64,000 bases of DNA from Spirosomataceae bacterium TFI 002 (GCA_900230115.1 LT907983.1:3859001-3923000); one strand, 5' to 3'. Shown: positions 48,669-58,306, counted from the first letter of the stretch. Translations and numbers: made by a program. The notes: generated by a model not told the origin, from the sequence alone.

Positions 48669-49228
48669 TTTATAATTTCTTCTTTGAGCGACCTTTAATC
48701 TAAAGGTCAGGGAGAAATTCACGACCAAATGCTCTCACATAAGATTTTTGTAGTTCAGATTCTATCGGAATACTTCATGATTCAAGCGTGAGAGCCTTGG
48801 TGTGAATATTACGATGTCCCACTAGTTTATGTATCAATTTCATGCCATAAGTTATACGCATGAATTAGAGAAGTGTTGATTTAAGAGCTCAATCGGCCTT
48901 TTTTGTCCAAAAAGACATTTCAATGCTACCATTGAATCAGAATGTCACCTTTCAATAATTTCTATATTTTTTTTCGATCGAGTAGAAATGAATTTCTTCT
49001 CTAGGCTTGATGTATCCGCTCGATAACTTTTTTATCAATAAGCCTACTTAGGATTGAAAATTGGTAATCAGTTATGCTTTTTTACACTTGGTTCTATCTA
49101 TTTTTAACTTTTGGGCAACCTTTACAGTTAATATTGAGTCCTTACAGAATAAAAATCCAAAGCAATACAGCTTTTTAGGTCGATGCTACGTAATTTTAAG
49201 ACTCTTTGTTCTCGATAAACACTAAACT
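48669..49228 (+). other. Gene-free, hairpin-rich region before susC
   Basis: No convincing reading frame. Paired segments: GACCTTTA/TAAAGGTC (48690-48708); GCTCTCAC (48731-48738) with GTGAGAGC (48788-48795); GACATT (48914-48919) with AATGTC (48942-48947) enclosing TCAATG/CATTGA (48920-48935); TAGGCTTGAT (49002-49011) with ATC-AAT-AAGCCTA (49034-49046). No cobalamin-riboswitch signature, tRNA, tmRNA, RNase P or SRP RNA hallmark was recognised. It could be a long structured susC leader or one or more small RNAs. Confidence 0.45.
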
Positions 49229-52200
49229 ATGTTAAATAAAATAAGCTTTTTCGTAGCTTTTCTATGCTCTCTTGCTGCCTATTCTCAAAGAGAAATTACA
49301 GGAAATGTAAAATCTACTGAGGATGACTACGGTTTACCTGGAGCTACAGTACAAGTAAAAGGTACATCTCAAGGTACACAGACAGATGGCTCGGGTAATT
49401 ACAAAATTCAAGCTTCACAAAAAGACGTTCTGGTATTTTCATTTATTGGAATGCTTCCTCAAGAGATAGCGGTTAATAATCAATCTGTCATTAATGTTGT
49501 GCTTGAACAGAACGCTGAACAATTAGATGAAATAGTTGTCCTTTCTGCTTTGGGTTTGGAACGAAAAAAAGACGAAGACTTGAGTTCGTCTACCATTATT
49601 GATACCAAAGCAATGAAACGCTCCGGGGAATCTGGAGTTATTCAGGCACTTTCGGGTAAAACTTCGGGACTTACAATTGTGAGAAACTCTGGAGACCCTG
49701 GAGCAGGAGCATTCATTCAAATAAGGGGGCAAAACACGATTTATGGAGAATCTTCGCCACTTATCATATTGGATGGGGTTCCTATTTCTAACTCAAGCCT
49801 TGGTGGTGGAATAGATGGTGTTGTTCAACAATCACGACTTAATGATATCAACCCAGAAGATATTGCAAATATTACAGTTCTTAAAGGTGCGGCAGCTGCG
49901 GCAGTTTGGGGTACAGGTGCAGCGAATGGTGTAATTATTATTCAGACAAAACGAGGAACTGGTGATAAGAAATTTAGTGTGGAATACACTAATATGACTA
50001 GCTGGGATGTGGTAAATCGTGAATTTGAAAAGCAAGATAAGTTTGGCCAAGGTAGTCCGCTTTTGTGGGATACAGGCCGTGCTAGAGATGCTTATGTATA
50101 TCAATGGAATCCTACGATTAGAGAATCATGGGGTGATAGAATTGCTGATAGGGTAGGAGGAGAAGATGAAGTAAGAGAAGGGAATAAGCGTTTTGTAAGT
50201 GAAACTGGAGAGGTTTACTATCCTATTTTGACAAAAAGGTCAACAGAGACTTTTGGACAGCAGAATAGAGATCAGGTTTTTCAAACTGGGTTTACATGGA
50301 ACAAAGCTGTGAACCTTAGCTTTAATCATGCATCGGGTTCTACATTTTTTAGTTTAGCCAATTGGGATCAACAAGGGATTTTAAAAGCGAATTCAAATTA
50401 TAATAGAACTACAGCTCGCTTAAATAATGAGTCTCAGCTTTTGCCAAACCTTAAGCTGAAAATGAATACTACCTTTTCTAATATAAAATCTGATAGGATT
50501 CAACAAGGGTCAAACCTTAATGGATTTTACCTTGGATACCTTCGTACGCCTGCTGATTTTAACAATACAGACTATATAGGAACATACTATGATAATAATG
50601 GCGTAGCAACGCAAAATTCACATCGTTCTTTTATAGGTAATCAAAACGACCTTGGGTATTTGGGAGAAGGTGCTCCTTTTTATTCCAACCCGGGCTGGAC
50701 GATAAATCAGCAAGAAAACCCGAATGAACTTCAGCGTTTTATTTTTAATCCGGAGGTGAACTGGAACATTGCTAAAGGAATAACCTTTACAGGAAGGTAC
50801 GGTTATGACTACTATAATGAAACTAGAGAATCTTGGTTTCCTGTCAACTCGGCTGGTGATGTATTTCAGGGTTCATTTGGTAGAAGTACTATTACTGAGC
50901 GAAATTCTTCAATAAACGGATTTTTGTCAGGAACACACTTAATTAATACAGACCTTAATTTAAGTTGGATTGGAGGTATACAGCTCATCGATGTTTTCTT
51001 CGAAAGTCAAGGCGGAAGCTCTATAAACTTCACAAATCCTTTTGTGGGGGATTTGAGAACATTTGGGAATGCTGATGCCGCAAACGAAACTCCGTCGTTG
51101 ACAAGATTCAGAAATAGAAAAGCGGGTTCTTACGCAGTTCTGAATGGTGAATTTAAAAAGCAATTTTTCTTGGAACTTACCGGTCGTTATGAATTGCCTT
51201 CTACAGTCGAAAGCCCTGTGTTTTATCCAAGTGCATCGCTAGGTTGGGTCTTTTCAGATTATTTAAAGAACGACATTTTTACATTTGGGAAACTTAGGTT
51301 TTCATATGGTGAAGTAGGTATTGAGCCCAATAACTATGTGAATCAAACAGTTTATGGAGCTTTTGATAGAGGTTCATCATGGGGTGAAACCTTGAGTGCA
51401 GGTGTATATGGAAACCCTTTCGGACGAAGTCCTTCATCGGGAAACCCTAACTTAACCCCAGAAAGGGTACGTGAATTTGAAATAGGAGGAGATTTAAGGT
51501 TTTTTAAAGACAAATTGACCATTGCAGCAACTTATTACGATAGGGTTACAAATGATGCTCTTTTACCTATTGATCTTCCGCCATCATCAGGATTTAGTAG
51601 TTTTTGGAATAATGCAGGTACTATTACAAATAAAGGATTAGAGCTTGACTTGGGGTATAGAATTACAAAATTCAAGGGTGTTGATTGGCGGATTGATGCC
51701 AATTTTTCTAGAAACAAAAATATAGTTACTAGGTTGGAAGGCGTAACATCCGTTTTCTTAGATGGTTTTGCTGGTGCCTCGTCACGTGTAGTAGAAGGTG
51801 AGCCATTTGCGGCTATTTGGGGCGGAAAGTGGCTGAGAGATTCTGGTGGGTTTTACGTATTGGATGCCAATGGTTTTCCAGAAGTTGATCCCGAAGAAGG
51901 AGTGCTAGGAGATCCTAATCCAGCTTGGAGAGGAGGAATTGGTTCTAATCTAGCTTGGGAAGGATTGACTTTCTCATTCCAATTTGAAACTATGCAAGGC
52001 AATGATATTTGGGCAGGAACAGAAGGGATTTTAAAGTATTTTGGAGTTCATCCCGAAACTGCCAATGAGTTTATTACAGATAAAGAAATGCGTACTGTAG
52101 ATGGTAGGGTTGTATCTGCTGGAACTCTAGTGAGAGGGAATATTGGAAATTTTGGAGGTAATGATGTCATTTTGGATTCTGAGTGGTATACTGGAAATGG

Positions 52201-52483
52201 GGGAGGTTTTGGACCAGTTGCTGAGCAATTTGTTGTGGATGGTTCTTGGACAAAACTGAGAGAAGTTTCGCTTGGTTATCAGTTGCCATTAAACTTAGTA
52301 CAGAAAGCAAAACTATCTAATGCTTCTGTGACATTAACAGGCCGTAACTTATTTATATGGTCACCGTTAAAATATGTGGATCCAGAAGTGAACCTTACGG
52401 GAGCTTCTAAAGGTAGAGGCTTGGAGTATTTTACAAATCCTGGTACGGGTTCGTACGTTGTTTCACTTAAATTAGGAATATAA
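49229..52483 (+). CDS. SusC/RagA-family TonB-dependent outer-membrane transporter
   Basis: 1084 aa. A signal peptide (1-19, ending AYSQ) is followed by a carboxypeptidase-D regulatory-like domain (about 22-90; REITGNVKSTEDDYGLPGA). The plug domain (about 95-235) has IQIRGQNTIYGESSPLIILD and VLKGAAAAAVWGTGAANGVI. The remainder is a beta-barrel ending in aromatic-rich strands (GTGSYVVSLKLGI). With its SusD partner it imports oligomers (glycans or peptides) across the outer membrane using TonB energy. The stop is 5 bp before susD. No glycoside hydrolase, sulfatase, peptidase or ECF/anti-sigma pair is adjacent, so the substrate cannot be inferred. It is preceded by about 800 bp of gene-free structured sequence. 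Confidence 0.95.
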   Translation: MLNKISFFVAFLCSLAAYSQREITGNVKSTEDDYGLPGATVQVKGTSQGTQTDGSGNYKIQASQKDVLVFSFIGMLPQEIAVNNQSVINVVLEQNAEQLDEIVVLSALGLERKKDEDLSSSTIIDTKAMKRSGESGVIQALSGKTSGLTIVRNSGDPGAGAFIQIRGQNTIYGESSPLIILDGVPISNSSLGGGIDGVVQQSRLNDINPEDIANITVLKGAAAAAVWGTGAANGVIIIQTKRGTGDKKFSVEYTNMTSWDVVNREFEKQDKFGQGSPLLWDTGRARDAYVYQWNPTIRESWGDRIADRVGGEDEVREGNKRFVSETGEVYYPILTKRSTETFGQQNRDQVFQTGFTWNKAVNLSFNHASGSTFFSLANWDQQGILKANSNYNRTTARLNNESQLLPNLKLKMNTTFSNIKSDRIQQGSNLNGFYLGYLRTPADFNNTDYIGTYYDNNGVATQNSHRSFIGNQNDLGYLGEGAPFYSNPGWTINQQENPNELQRFIFNPEVNWNIAKGITFTGRYGYDYYNETRESWFPVNSAGDVFQGSFGRSTITERNSSINGFLSGTHLINTDLNLSWIGGIQLIDVFFESQGGSSINFTNPFVGDLRTFGNADAANETPSLTRFRNRKAGSYAVLNGEFKKQFFLELTGRYELPSTVESPVFYPSASLGWVFSDYLKNDIFTFGKLRFSYGEVGIEPNNYVNQTVYGAFDRGSSWGETLSAGVYGNPFGRSPSSGNPNLTPERVREFEIGGDLRFFKDKLTIAATYYDRVTNDALLPIDLPPSSGFSSFWNNAGTITNKGLELDLGYRITKFKGVDWRIDANFSRNKNIVTRLEGVTSVFLDGFAGASSRVVEGEPFAAIWGGKWLRDSGGFYVLDANGFPEVDPEEGVLGDPNPAWRGGIGSNLAWEGLTFSFQFETMQGNDIWAGTEGILKYFGVHPETANEFITDKEMRTVDGRVVSAGTLVRGNIGNFGGNDVILDSEWYTGNGGGFGPVAEQFVVDGSWTKLREVSLGYQLPLNLVQKAKLSNASVTLTGRNLFIWSPLKYVDPEVNLTGASKGRGLEYFTNPGTGSYVVSLKLGI

Positions 52484-52488
52484 TCGAG

Positions 52489-53814
52489 ATGAAAAATATT
52501 ATAATAGTAGGCTTAGTTTCTTTTCTTTTTCTATTCTCCACTTCGTGTGAAAAATACGTGGCAGGAATCAATATAGATCCAAATAACTTTACTGACGCAC
52601 CAGGTGAGTTGATTATTGGTCAGGCTGAATTGTCTTGGTTATTGCTCTCAGAAGGTGAATCTGCTAGGTTGAGTGGAATTTTTACTGACCAGTTTACTGG
52701 TTTTAGTAACCAATATATCAATTTCAATGCTTACGATGTTATAGCATCGGACTTTAATGGAATTTGGTCAAATGGTTATGCGGTTGGCCTAGCTCAAACA
52801 CGTATTGTTAAGGAAAAGGCAACAGCAAGTGGAAATAAAGTATTAGTTGGTGTTTCTCAAATCGTAGAAGGAGCACTTATCTCTGAAATGGCAGCACTTT
52901 TTGGCGATGTGCCATTTAGCCAAAGTATAAACCCTACAGAGTTTCCAAATCCAAGTTATGATGATCAGAAGTCAGTTTTAGATGCTGCTCAATTACTTTT
53001 TTCAGAAGGTATTGCCAACGTAGGAAACGCTCGTGTAATTGATTTTTACGGAGCACCCATTTTTGTAAGCAATAATGCACTTTGGTCAGAGGTAGGACAT
53101 TCTCTAAAGGCTCGTTATTATTTAGTCACTAAAGAATATACCAAAGCAAGAGATGAAGCAAAATTAGGTATAGGTGCGGTGGATAGAGGTTTACAGGCTT
53201 TTCATTCAGATACAGATGGACAGCGAAATTTGTTTTATCAGTTTGGGATAGAGCAAAGAGGTGGATACCTTACTGCAACGAGATCTTATTTAAGAAAATT
53301 AATCAATTTATCTGATGTAACCGCCGACCGATTACTTTTTACCCCAGGTGAGCAAGAGCGTTTTGCGAAGTATTTTCAAGGTAATGAACTTAATTATAGC
53401 TCTACAGGATATTTTGCAAAAGAAGCTCCATATCCTATTATTGATTGGTACGAAAACCAATTGATTTTGGCTGAATGTGAGGTTAGGTTAGGCAATGACG
53501 AGGCAGCTCGTACAGCTTTTAATGCTGTGAGGCAGCAACTTGAAAGAGTGTATGGCGGATCATTTCCAACCGTGGAAATAGGGGGATCAACCTTGTTAAG
53601 AGTTATTTTGGAAGAAAAGTATATTACTTTAATAGGATCTGTTCAAGTTTTTAATGACATCAGGCGTACAAAGAATTTGCTAAATATCCCAATTAAAAAT
53701 ACAACTGCTAATAAGATACCACAGCGTTTTATATATCCTCAAGACGAGCTTAATACAAATAAGAGCTTTCCTGGCTTGGTTAATATTTTTCAAGAAACAA
53801 AAGTGAACTTATAG
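52489..53814 (+). CDS. SusD/RagB-family nutrient-binding lipoprotein
   Basis: 441 aa, shorter than many SusD proteins and closest to the SusD-like_2 type. The lipoprotein signal has a lipobox ending FSTSC (Cys about residue 20), so it is anchored in the outer membrane and likely surface-exposed as lid of the SusC barrel. Helical TPR-like parts hold SLKARYYLVTKEYTKARDEA and QLILAECEVRLGNDEAARTA, the hallmark ending helices of the family. Immediately follows susC (5-bp gap), one transcription unit. Confidence 0.93.
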   Translation: MKNIIIVGLVSFLFLFSTSCEKYVAGINIDPNNFTDAPGELIIGQAELSWLLLSEGESARLSGIFTDQFTGFSNQYINFNAYDVIASDFNGIWSNGYAVGLAQTRIVKEKATASGNKVLVGVSQIVEGALISEMAALFGDVPFSQSINPTEFPNPSYDDQKSVLDAAQLLFSEGIANVGNARVIDFYGAPIFVSNNALWSEVGHSLKARYYLVTKEYTKARDEAKLGIGAVDRGLQAFHSDTDGQRNLFYQFGIEQRGGYLTATRSYLRKLINLSDVTADRLLFTPGEQERFAKYFQGNELNYSSTGYFAKEAPYPIIDWYENQLILAECEVRLGNDEAARTAFNAVRQQLERVYGGSFPTVEIGGSTLLRVILEEKYITLIGSVQVFNDIRRTKNLLNIPIKNTTANKIPQRFIYPQDELNTNKSFPGLVNIFQETKVNL

Positions 53815-53869
53815 TACAATTGATTTAAGGTTAAACGAGGATTTGTCATGTTTTTCGGAGCTTTCTAGG

Positions 53870-53877
53870 TACTTTTG
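53870..53877 (+). promoter_or_regulatory. -7 box upstream of the ABC-F gene
   Basis: TACTTTTG followed by CGG, fitting TAnnTTTG, 22 bp before the ATG at 53900. No well-spaced TTG upstream. Confidence 0.45.
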
Positions 53878-53899
53878 CGGCTTAATTTAAACACCTAGG

Positions 53900-55798
53900 A
53901 TGGTCACCATTCATAATCTTTCTTTCTATTTCGGCGGACGTGCAATTTTTGATGAAGCCAGTTTACAAATAAAACCAAAAGACAAAATTGGTCTTGTTGG
54001 TCTCAATGGTATGGGTAAATCTACTTTACTCAAGCTAATTGTAGGCGAATATCAACCCGATGGCGGAAGTATTTCTATGCCTGGAGATTGTACGCTTGGT
54101 TTCTTAAATCAGGACTTGCTTTCTTATCAAACAGAGGATTCTATACTTTCTGTTGCCATGGAGGCATTTGAGAGAGAGTTAATTTTGCAAAAAAAGATTG
54201 ATGAGGTTTTACACCAAATGGAAGTCGCATATAATGACGACTTGGTGCATCAGCTTGGTGAAATGCAGGAAGAGTTTGAGCTTTTAGGTGGATATTCTAT
54301 GCAGGCCAAAACAGAAGAAATTCTTGAGGGACTCGGATTTAAAACTTCAGATTTACAAAAGCCGCTCAAAAACTTTTCGGGTGGATGGAGAATGAGGGTA
54401 ATGCTTGCCAAACTTTTATTGGCAAAACCATCAGTTCTTTTACTCGATGAGCCTACCAACCACTTGGATTTACCAACGATTCAATGGATTGAAAAATACA
54501 TCGCTAATTACGAAAATGCTGTAATTGTAGTTTCTCACGATAGAGAGTTTCTGGACAATGTAACTACCACCACAGTGGAGGTTTCTATGTCTAAACTTTG
54601 GACATATAGTGGTAATTATTCCTTCTTTTTGGAGGAAAAAGAACTGAGAAATGAAATTCAAAAAGGTGCTTTTGAAAATCAACAAGCTCAGATTCGACAA
54701 ACCGAAAGATTTATTGAACGTTTTAAGTCAAAAGCGACAAAGGCTCGCCAAGTACAGTCCAGAGTGAAAGCACTTGACAGACTTGATAAGGTAGAAGAAG
54801 TTATTGATGACTCCTCCAAGGTGAATTTTAGATTCAAATTTGGTACTCAGCCGGGACGCCATGTGATGCGTTTGGAAGATATTTCAAAAGCTTACGGTAA
54901 CAATGTAATTCTAGACTCCACCACGGCGGGAATCGAAAGAGGTGATAAAATCGCCCTAATTGGTGCAAACGGAAAGGGTAAGTCTACTTTATTGAGAATT
55001 ATTGCCGGAACCGAAAATATCAAAGGGAAAAGAGAACTAGGACATAATGTAAACTTTTCGTTCTATGCTCAGCATCAGTTAGAGTCTTTACATATGAATG
55101 AGACTTTGCTAGAAGAGTTGAAATATGCAGATGCGAGTAAGACAGAAACAGAATTAAGGTCTGTGCTCGGCTGTTTTCTATTTGGAGGCGAAGACGTTTT
55201 TAAGAAAATAAAAGTGTTGTCTGGAGGAGAGAAGTCACGAGTAGCCCTTGCGAAAGTATTGATTTCTGAAGCTAACTTCTTGCTTCTCGATGAGCCTACC
55301 AACCACCTTGATATGCAATCTGTTAATATCCTGGTGCAAGCTTTGAATCAATATGAAGGAACATATGTGGTTGTTTCTCACGATAGGCATTTCGTATCGC
55401 AGGTTGCGAATAAGATTTGGTACATTGAAGGACAAGCAATAAAGGAGTATCCTGGTACATTTGCGGAATATTTGACATGGTCATCAACTCGACAGGTAGA
55501 AGAGCAGGCTGAGGATAACAAAAGTGCTGATAAGGAACCTACTCAGAGCAAGAAGCAATCTAGAGTAAGAAATGAGGATGCAGACAAAAAAGTCAAAAAA
55601 GAAATTGCTGAGTTAGAAGAAAAAATAGAAGAACTTGAGCAAAAGAAAGCTGAAATCGAAATTAAGCTTGCTGATGAATCTGTTTTTTCAAATCCTGAAA
55701 AACTTGCTGAAGTAAACAAAGCATACTCCAAAGTAAAATTCAACTTGGAAAAGCTTAATGCAACTTGGGAAGAAAAAGTAATGGAGCTGGAAGATTAA
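53900..55798 (+). CDS. ABC-F family ATPase (ribosome-associated, Uup/EttA type)
   Basis: 632 aa with two ABC domains and no membrane segment. Domain 1: Walker A GLNGMGKST (34-42), signature NFSGGWRMR, Walker B SVLLLDEPTNHLDLPT. Domain 2: Walker A GANGKGKST (from about 355), signature LSGGEKSR, LLLDEPTNHLDMQS. Between them is the charged inter-domain linker (FIERFKSKATKARQVQSR). The C-terminus (about 535-632) is a Lys/Glu-rich coiled coil (EIAELEEKIEELEQKKAEIE), as in Uup. ABC-F proteins act on the ribosome in the E site or rescue stalled translation; a few confer antibiotic resistance, with no specific sign of it here. The stop overlaps the convergent T9SS-substrate gene by 4 bp. Confidence 0.93.
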   Translation: MVTIHNLSFYFGGRAIFDEASLQIKPKDKIGLVGLNGMGKSTLLKLIVGEYQPDGGSISMPGDCTLGFLNQDLLSYQTEDSILSVAMEAFERELILQKKIDEVLHQMEVAYNDDLVHQLGEMQEEFELLGGYSMQAKTEEILEGLGFKTSDLQKPLKNFSGGWRMRVMLAKLLLAKPSVLLLDEPTNHLDLPTIQWIEKYIANYENAVIVVSHDREFLDNVTTTTVEVSMSKLWTYSGNYSFFLEEKELRNEIQKGAFENQQAQIRQTERFIERFKSKATKARQVQSRVKALDRLDKVEEVIDDSSKVNFRFKFGTQPGRHVMRLEDISKAYGNNVILDSTTAGIERGDKIALIGANGKGKSTLLRIIAGTENIKGKRELGHNVNFSFYAQHQLESLHMNETLLEELKYADASKTETELRSVLGCFLFGGEDVFKKIKVLSGGEKSRVALAKVLISEANFLLLDEPTNHLDMQSVNILVQALNQYEGTYVVVSHDRHFVSQVANKIWYIEGQAIKEYPGTFAEYLTWSSTRQVEEQAEDNKSADKEPTQSKKQSRVRNEDADKKVKKEIAELEEKIEELEQKKAEIEIKLADESVFSNPEKLAEVNKAYSKVKFNLEKLNATWEEKVMELED

Positions 55799-56958
55799 CG
55801 AACAATCAGTCTCTTACTTTCATATCCATATGGATGAAATACTTTGATAAAGTATTCACCGCTATTCAATCTTAATTGATCTTTTTGAGAAGCTGTAGGT
55901 ACTTTTTGCCCGTTTAGCTTAAAGACTTCAAAGTTACCTTCCGAGGTCAATCCTGAAATTGTAATATTATCACCAGCAACTGCAGGGTTTGGAAATACTT
56001 TTACTTCACCATCAGGTAAAAACAGGACGGCTATAATTTTTGAAAGTGTTTTTGATCCATCAAAATCCTTTTGTTCAAGTCTGTAGTAATTATAACCTTC
56101 GAATGGTCTCGTGTCTAAAAAACTATAATCACTTTTTTCGTTTTGTCCTTTAACGATACCTATTGTTTCAAAGCTTTTAGCATCTGAACTTCTTTGAACT
56201 GCAAAGCCTTCGTTGTTGGTTTCTTTTTCTGTTACCCACTTGAGCTCTAAAGACTTGTGATTCTGTGTTGCTTCGAATTTCGAATAAGAAACAGGAAATG
56301 GATCTCCCGCAGACTCTTTACTATTTATATCTTCTATTGCATATTGTTGAGCATTTGGGTTTGTTTTGGCATTGGCACCAGTTCTAAAACTAAATGTTAT
56401 AGAATTAATACAACTTCCAGAAAACGACACAGTATTTGTACCAGAACCACTTGAAGTACCAGTGATAGTATTTCCACCACTAATGGTATTGATTCCTGCA
56501 CTACTGATCGAAGATGGATTTATTGTGGTCGCTGCTGTATTTACGGCAGTTATTGTAACAACATCAACATAATCATAGGGTTCAGACCCACCACTTAAAT
56601 CAATATCATCTATGTTAAAAATAGCATCACAAGCAGGGTGTGAGAATCCGATCGTTGTAGTAGCAGTAGAAGTGGAGGTGTTGTTTATATCAAAATTGAC
56701 CCCAATACTTAATCTACTATTACCACCAGTAGGAACGAAAGGGTAACCTGAACTATAGACTCCTGAAGAACCGATACTGGTTGATACTGTAGCATTTCTA
56801 CTCGGAGTTAGTCCACTAACTCCTGTATATGTATGGCTTTGGTTTGTTGCTGGATAAACTGGAGTATCCCCCCTCCAATTTAGTTGTCCCTTTGAGTTAA
56901 ATGAGAAACTAAGGAAAAATAGTATTAAAGTTGTATACTTTTGAAGTGAAGAAAGCAT
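55795..56958 (-). CDS. Secreted protein with T9SS type A C-terminal sorting domain
   Basis: 387 aa. The signal peptide ends near SFNSKGQ. The middle is Ser/Thr/Gly/Ala-rich beta sequence (about 25-215) with a single likely Cys pair (HPACDAIF, SGSCINSITF) and no recognised catalytic motif. A fibronectin-like segment follows (LELKWVTEKETNNEGFAVQR, YYRLEQKDFDG). The last about 75 residues are a type A T9SS sorting domain: KVFPNPAVAGDNITISG, FEVFKLNGQKV, LNSGEYFIKVF, ending KRLIVR. It should cross the outer membrane by T9SS and be attached or released at the surface. It is divergent from the T9SS plug-like gene with only 23 bp between starts. Confidence 0.88.
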   Translation of the reverse strand: MLSSLQKYTTLILFFLSFSFNSKGQLNWRGDTPVYPATNQSHTYTGVSGLTPSRNATVSTSIGSSGVYSSGYPFVPTGGNSRLSIGVNFDINNTSTSTATTTIGFSHPACDAIFNIDDIDLSGGSEPYDYVDVVTITAVNTAATTINPSSISSAGINTISGGNTITGTSSGSGTNTVSFSGSCINSITFSFRTGANAKTNPNAQQYAIEDINSKESAGDPFPVSYSKFEATQNHKSLELKWVTEKETNNEGFAVQRSSDAKSFETIGIVKGQNEKSDYSFLDTRPFEGYNYYRLEQKDFDGSKTLSKIIAVLFLPDGEVKVFPNPAVAGDNITISGLTSEGNFEVFKLNGQKVPTASQKDQLRLNSGEYFIKVFHPYGYESKRLIVR

Positions 56959-56981
56959 TGTAATTGTGTAAATCAGTGTAA

Positions 56982-58253
56982 ATGACCCAAATATCTCGAA
57001 TTATAGTAATTTTAACAAGTCTTAGTCAGTATTGTTTCGGACAAGTGTATGAAAATTTTTGTATTGATGAAAATATCAAAACAATAGAACTTTATAACAA
57101 TGGATTAAGCTCTGAGAACACAAAACTCAACCCTGCTGTAAGAAGCTTAAATGGATCAGATTACCTTGTGTTAGAATTTGACGATCTAAGTAATACTTAC
57201 AAACAGTTTCACATCAAGCTCATTTATTGCGATTACAAATGGAATCAGGCTAGTGTACGAGAGATTGCTTATTTGGCCGATTTTAATGATTTTGTTATTA
57301 ATGATTACTCCAATTCTCAGTCAACTAAAGTTCCATATTACCATTATGGCTTTCGAGTGCCTGATGTAAAACTCAGTGGAAATTATGTCATTCAGATTTT
57401 TGAAAGTGATGTTTACGGAGAGCCTATAGCCCAGCGTAGATTTAGAGTTTTTGATCCTAAAGTAGGTGTTGCCGCGAATGTTTCGAGGCCAATTGATAAC
57501 AACTTTTGGCGAACTCATCAACAAGTGGACTTTGCAATTACATTTGGCAACTATGATGTTCGCAATCCACGTACGGAGTTTTTGGTAGAAATAAGGCAAA
57601 ATTATAGAGACGATATGATTAGTAGAGACTTGAAACCCTCTTCGGTGAATTTGGCAAAAGGTGAGGCCAATTTTAGGTTTTTCAATAATGAGAACTTATT
57701 TCCTGCAGGTAATGAATTTCGTAATTTAGATATCAGGAGTACTTTTTCTCAAGGAAATAACGTTGCCGAAATTACGCAAGGTTTTAGAGATAGAGCGGTA
57801 ATTACATTGCAAGAAAACAGAGCTAGGAAAGTATACCTTGAACAGTTTGACTTAAATGGCAGATCGGCCATTGCAACTGTTGACGATTTTGAAGCAGAAT
57901 TGAATGGAGATTACTTATTGACCGAAATATTCTATAAAGATAAAGAACTGAGTGGTTTTGAAGAGCTTTTTGTTGTTGGTGGTTTTAACAACTTTCAACC
58001 TAAGTCTCAAGACAAATGCGAATTTGGAGAGGAAGACCAAGTTTTTCGCTGTACACAATTACTTAAGCAAGGAATGCATGATTTTGCTTTCGCGAAACGT
58101 ATGCCGGACAGGTCATTTAATATTCAAGATCAAGAAGGTAATTTTATGGATACTGGAAATGCGTACGAAGTTTTTATATACCATTTGCCACCAGCGGGTA
58201 GGGTAGAGTCACTTATTGGCTATTTCAAAATAGAGAATAGTAAATCTAGATGA
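56982..58253 (+). CDS. T9SS plug-type protein (DUF5103 family)
   Basis: 423 aa. The signal peptide is about 1-20 (IIVILTSLSQYCFGQ). The body is all beta: an N-terminal domain with YLVLEFDDLSNTYKQFHIKL, YCDYKWNQASV and GFRVPDVKLSGNYVIQIFE, and a C-terminal domain with DYLLTEIFYKDKELSGFEEL. This matches the DUF5103 family, of which a Flavobacterium member was found as the plug that closes the periplasmic side of the giant SprA translocon of T9SS. Presence of this gene, next to a T9SS substrate, supports a working T9SS in the organism. Family assignment is from memory of conserved segments. Confidence 0.8.
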   Translation: MTQISRIIVILTSLSQYCFGQVYENFCIDENIKTIELYNNGLSSENTKLNPAVRSLNGSDYLVLEFDDLSNTYKQFHIKLIYCDYKWNQASVREIAYLADFNDFVINDYSNSQSTKVPYYHYGFRVPDVKLSGNYVIQIFESDVYGEPIAQRRFRVFDPKVGVAANVSRPIDNNFWRTHQQVDFAITFGNYDVRNPRTEFLVEIRQNYRDDMISRDLKPSSVNLAKGEANFRFFNNENLFPAGNEFRNLDIRSTFSQGNNVAEITQGFRDRAVITLQENRARKVYLEQFDLNGRSAIATVDDFEAELNGDYLLTEIFYKDKELSGFEELFVVGGFNNFQPKSQDKCEFGEEDQVFRCTQLLKQGMHDFAFAKRMPDRSFNIQDQEGNFMDTGNAYEVFIYHLPPAGRVESLIGYFKIENSKSR

Positions 58254-58306
58254 TTGGTAATGAGACAAAACTATTTATGGATGGTAGCCTTTGGTTGGGA
58301 ATAGGT

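Noticed and set aside
48403-49228. Cobalamin riboswitch before the TonB-dependent transporter
   Set aside because: None of the conserved B12-box or GCCACTG-type elements was found, and the transporter is of SusC type paired with SusD rather than BtuB.
48403-49228. tmRNA, RNase P RNA, 4.5S/SRP RNA or tRNA
   Set aside because: No tag peptide, no GAGGAAAGTCC-type core, no GGAAGCAGCC-type SRP loop and no tRNA cloverleaf or GTTCGA-type arm was seen.
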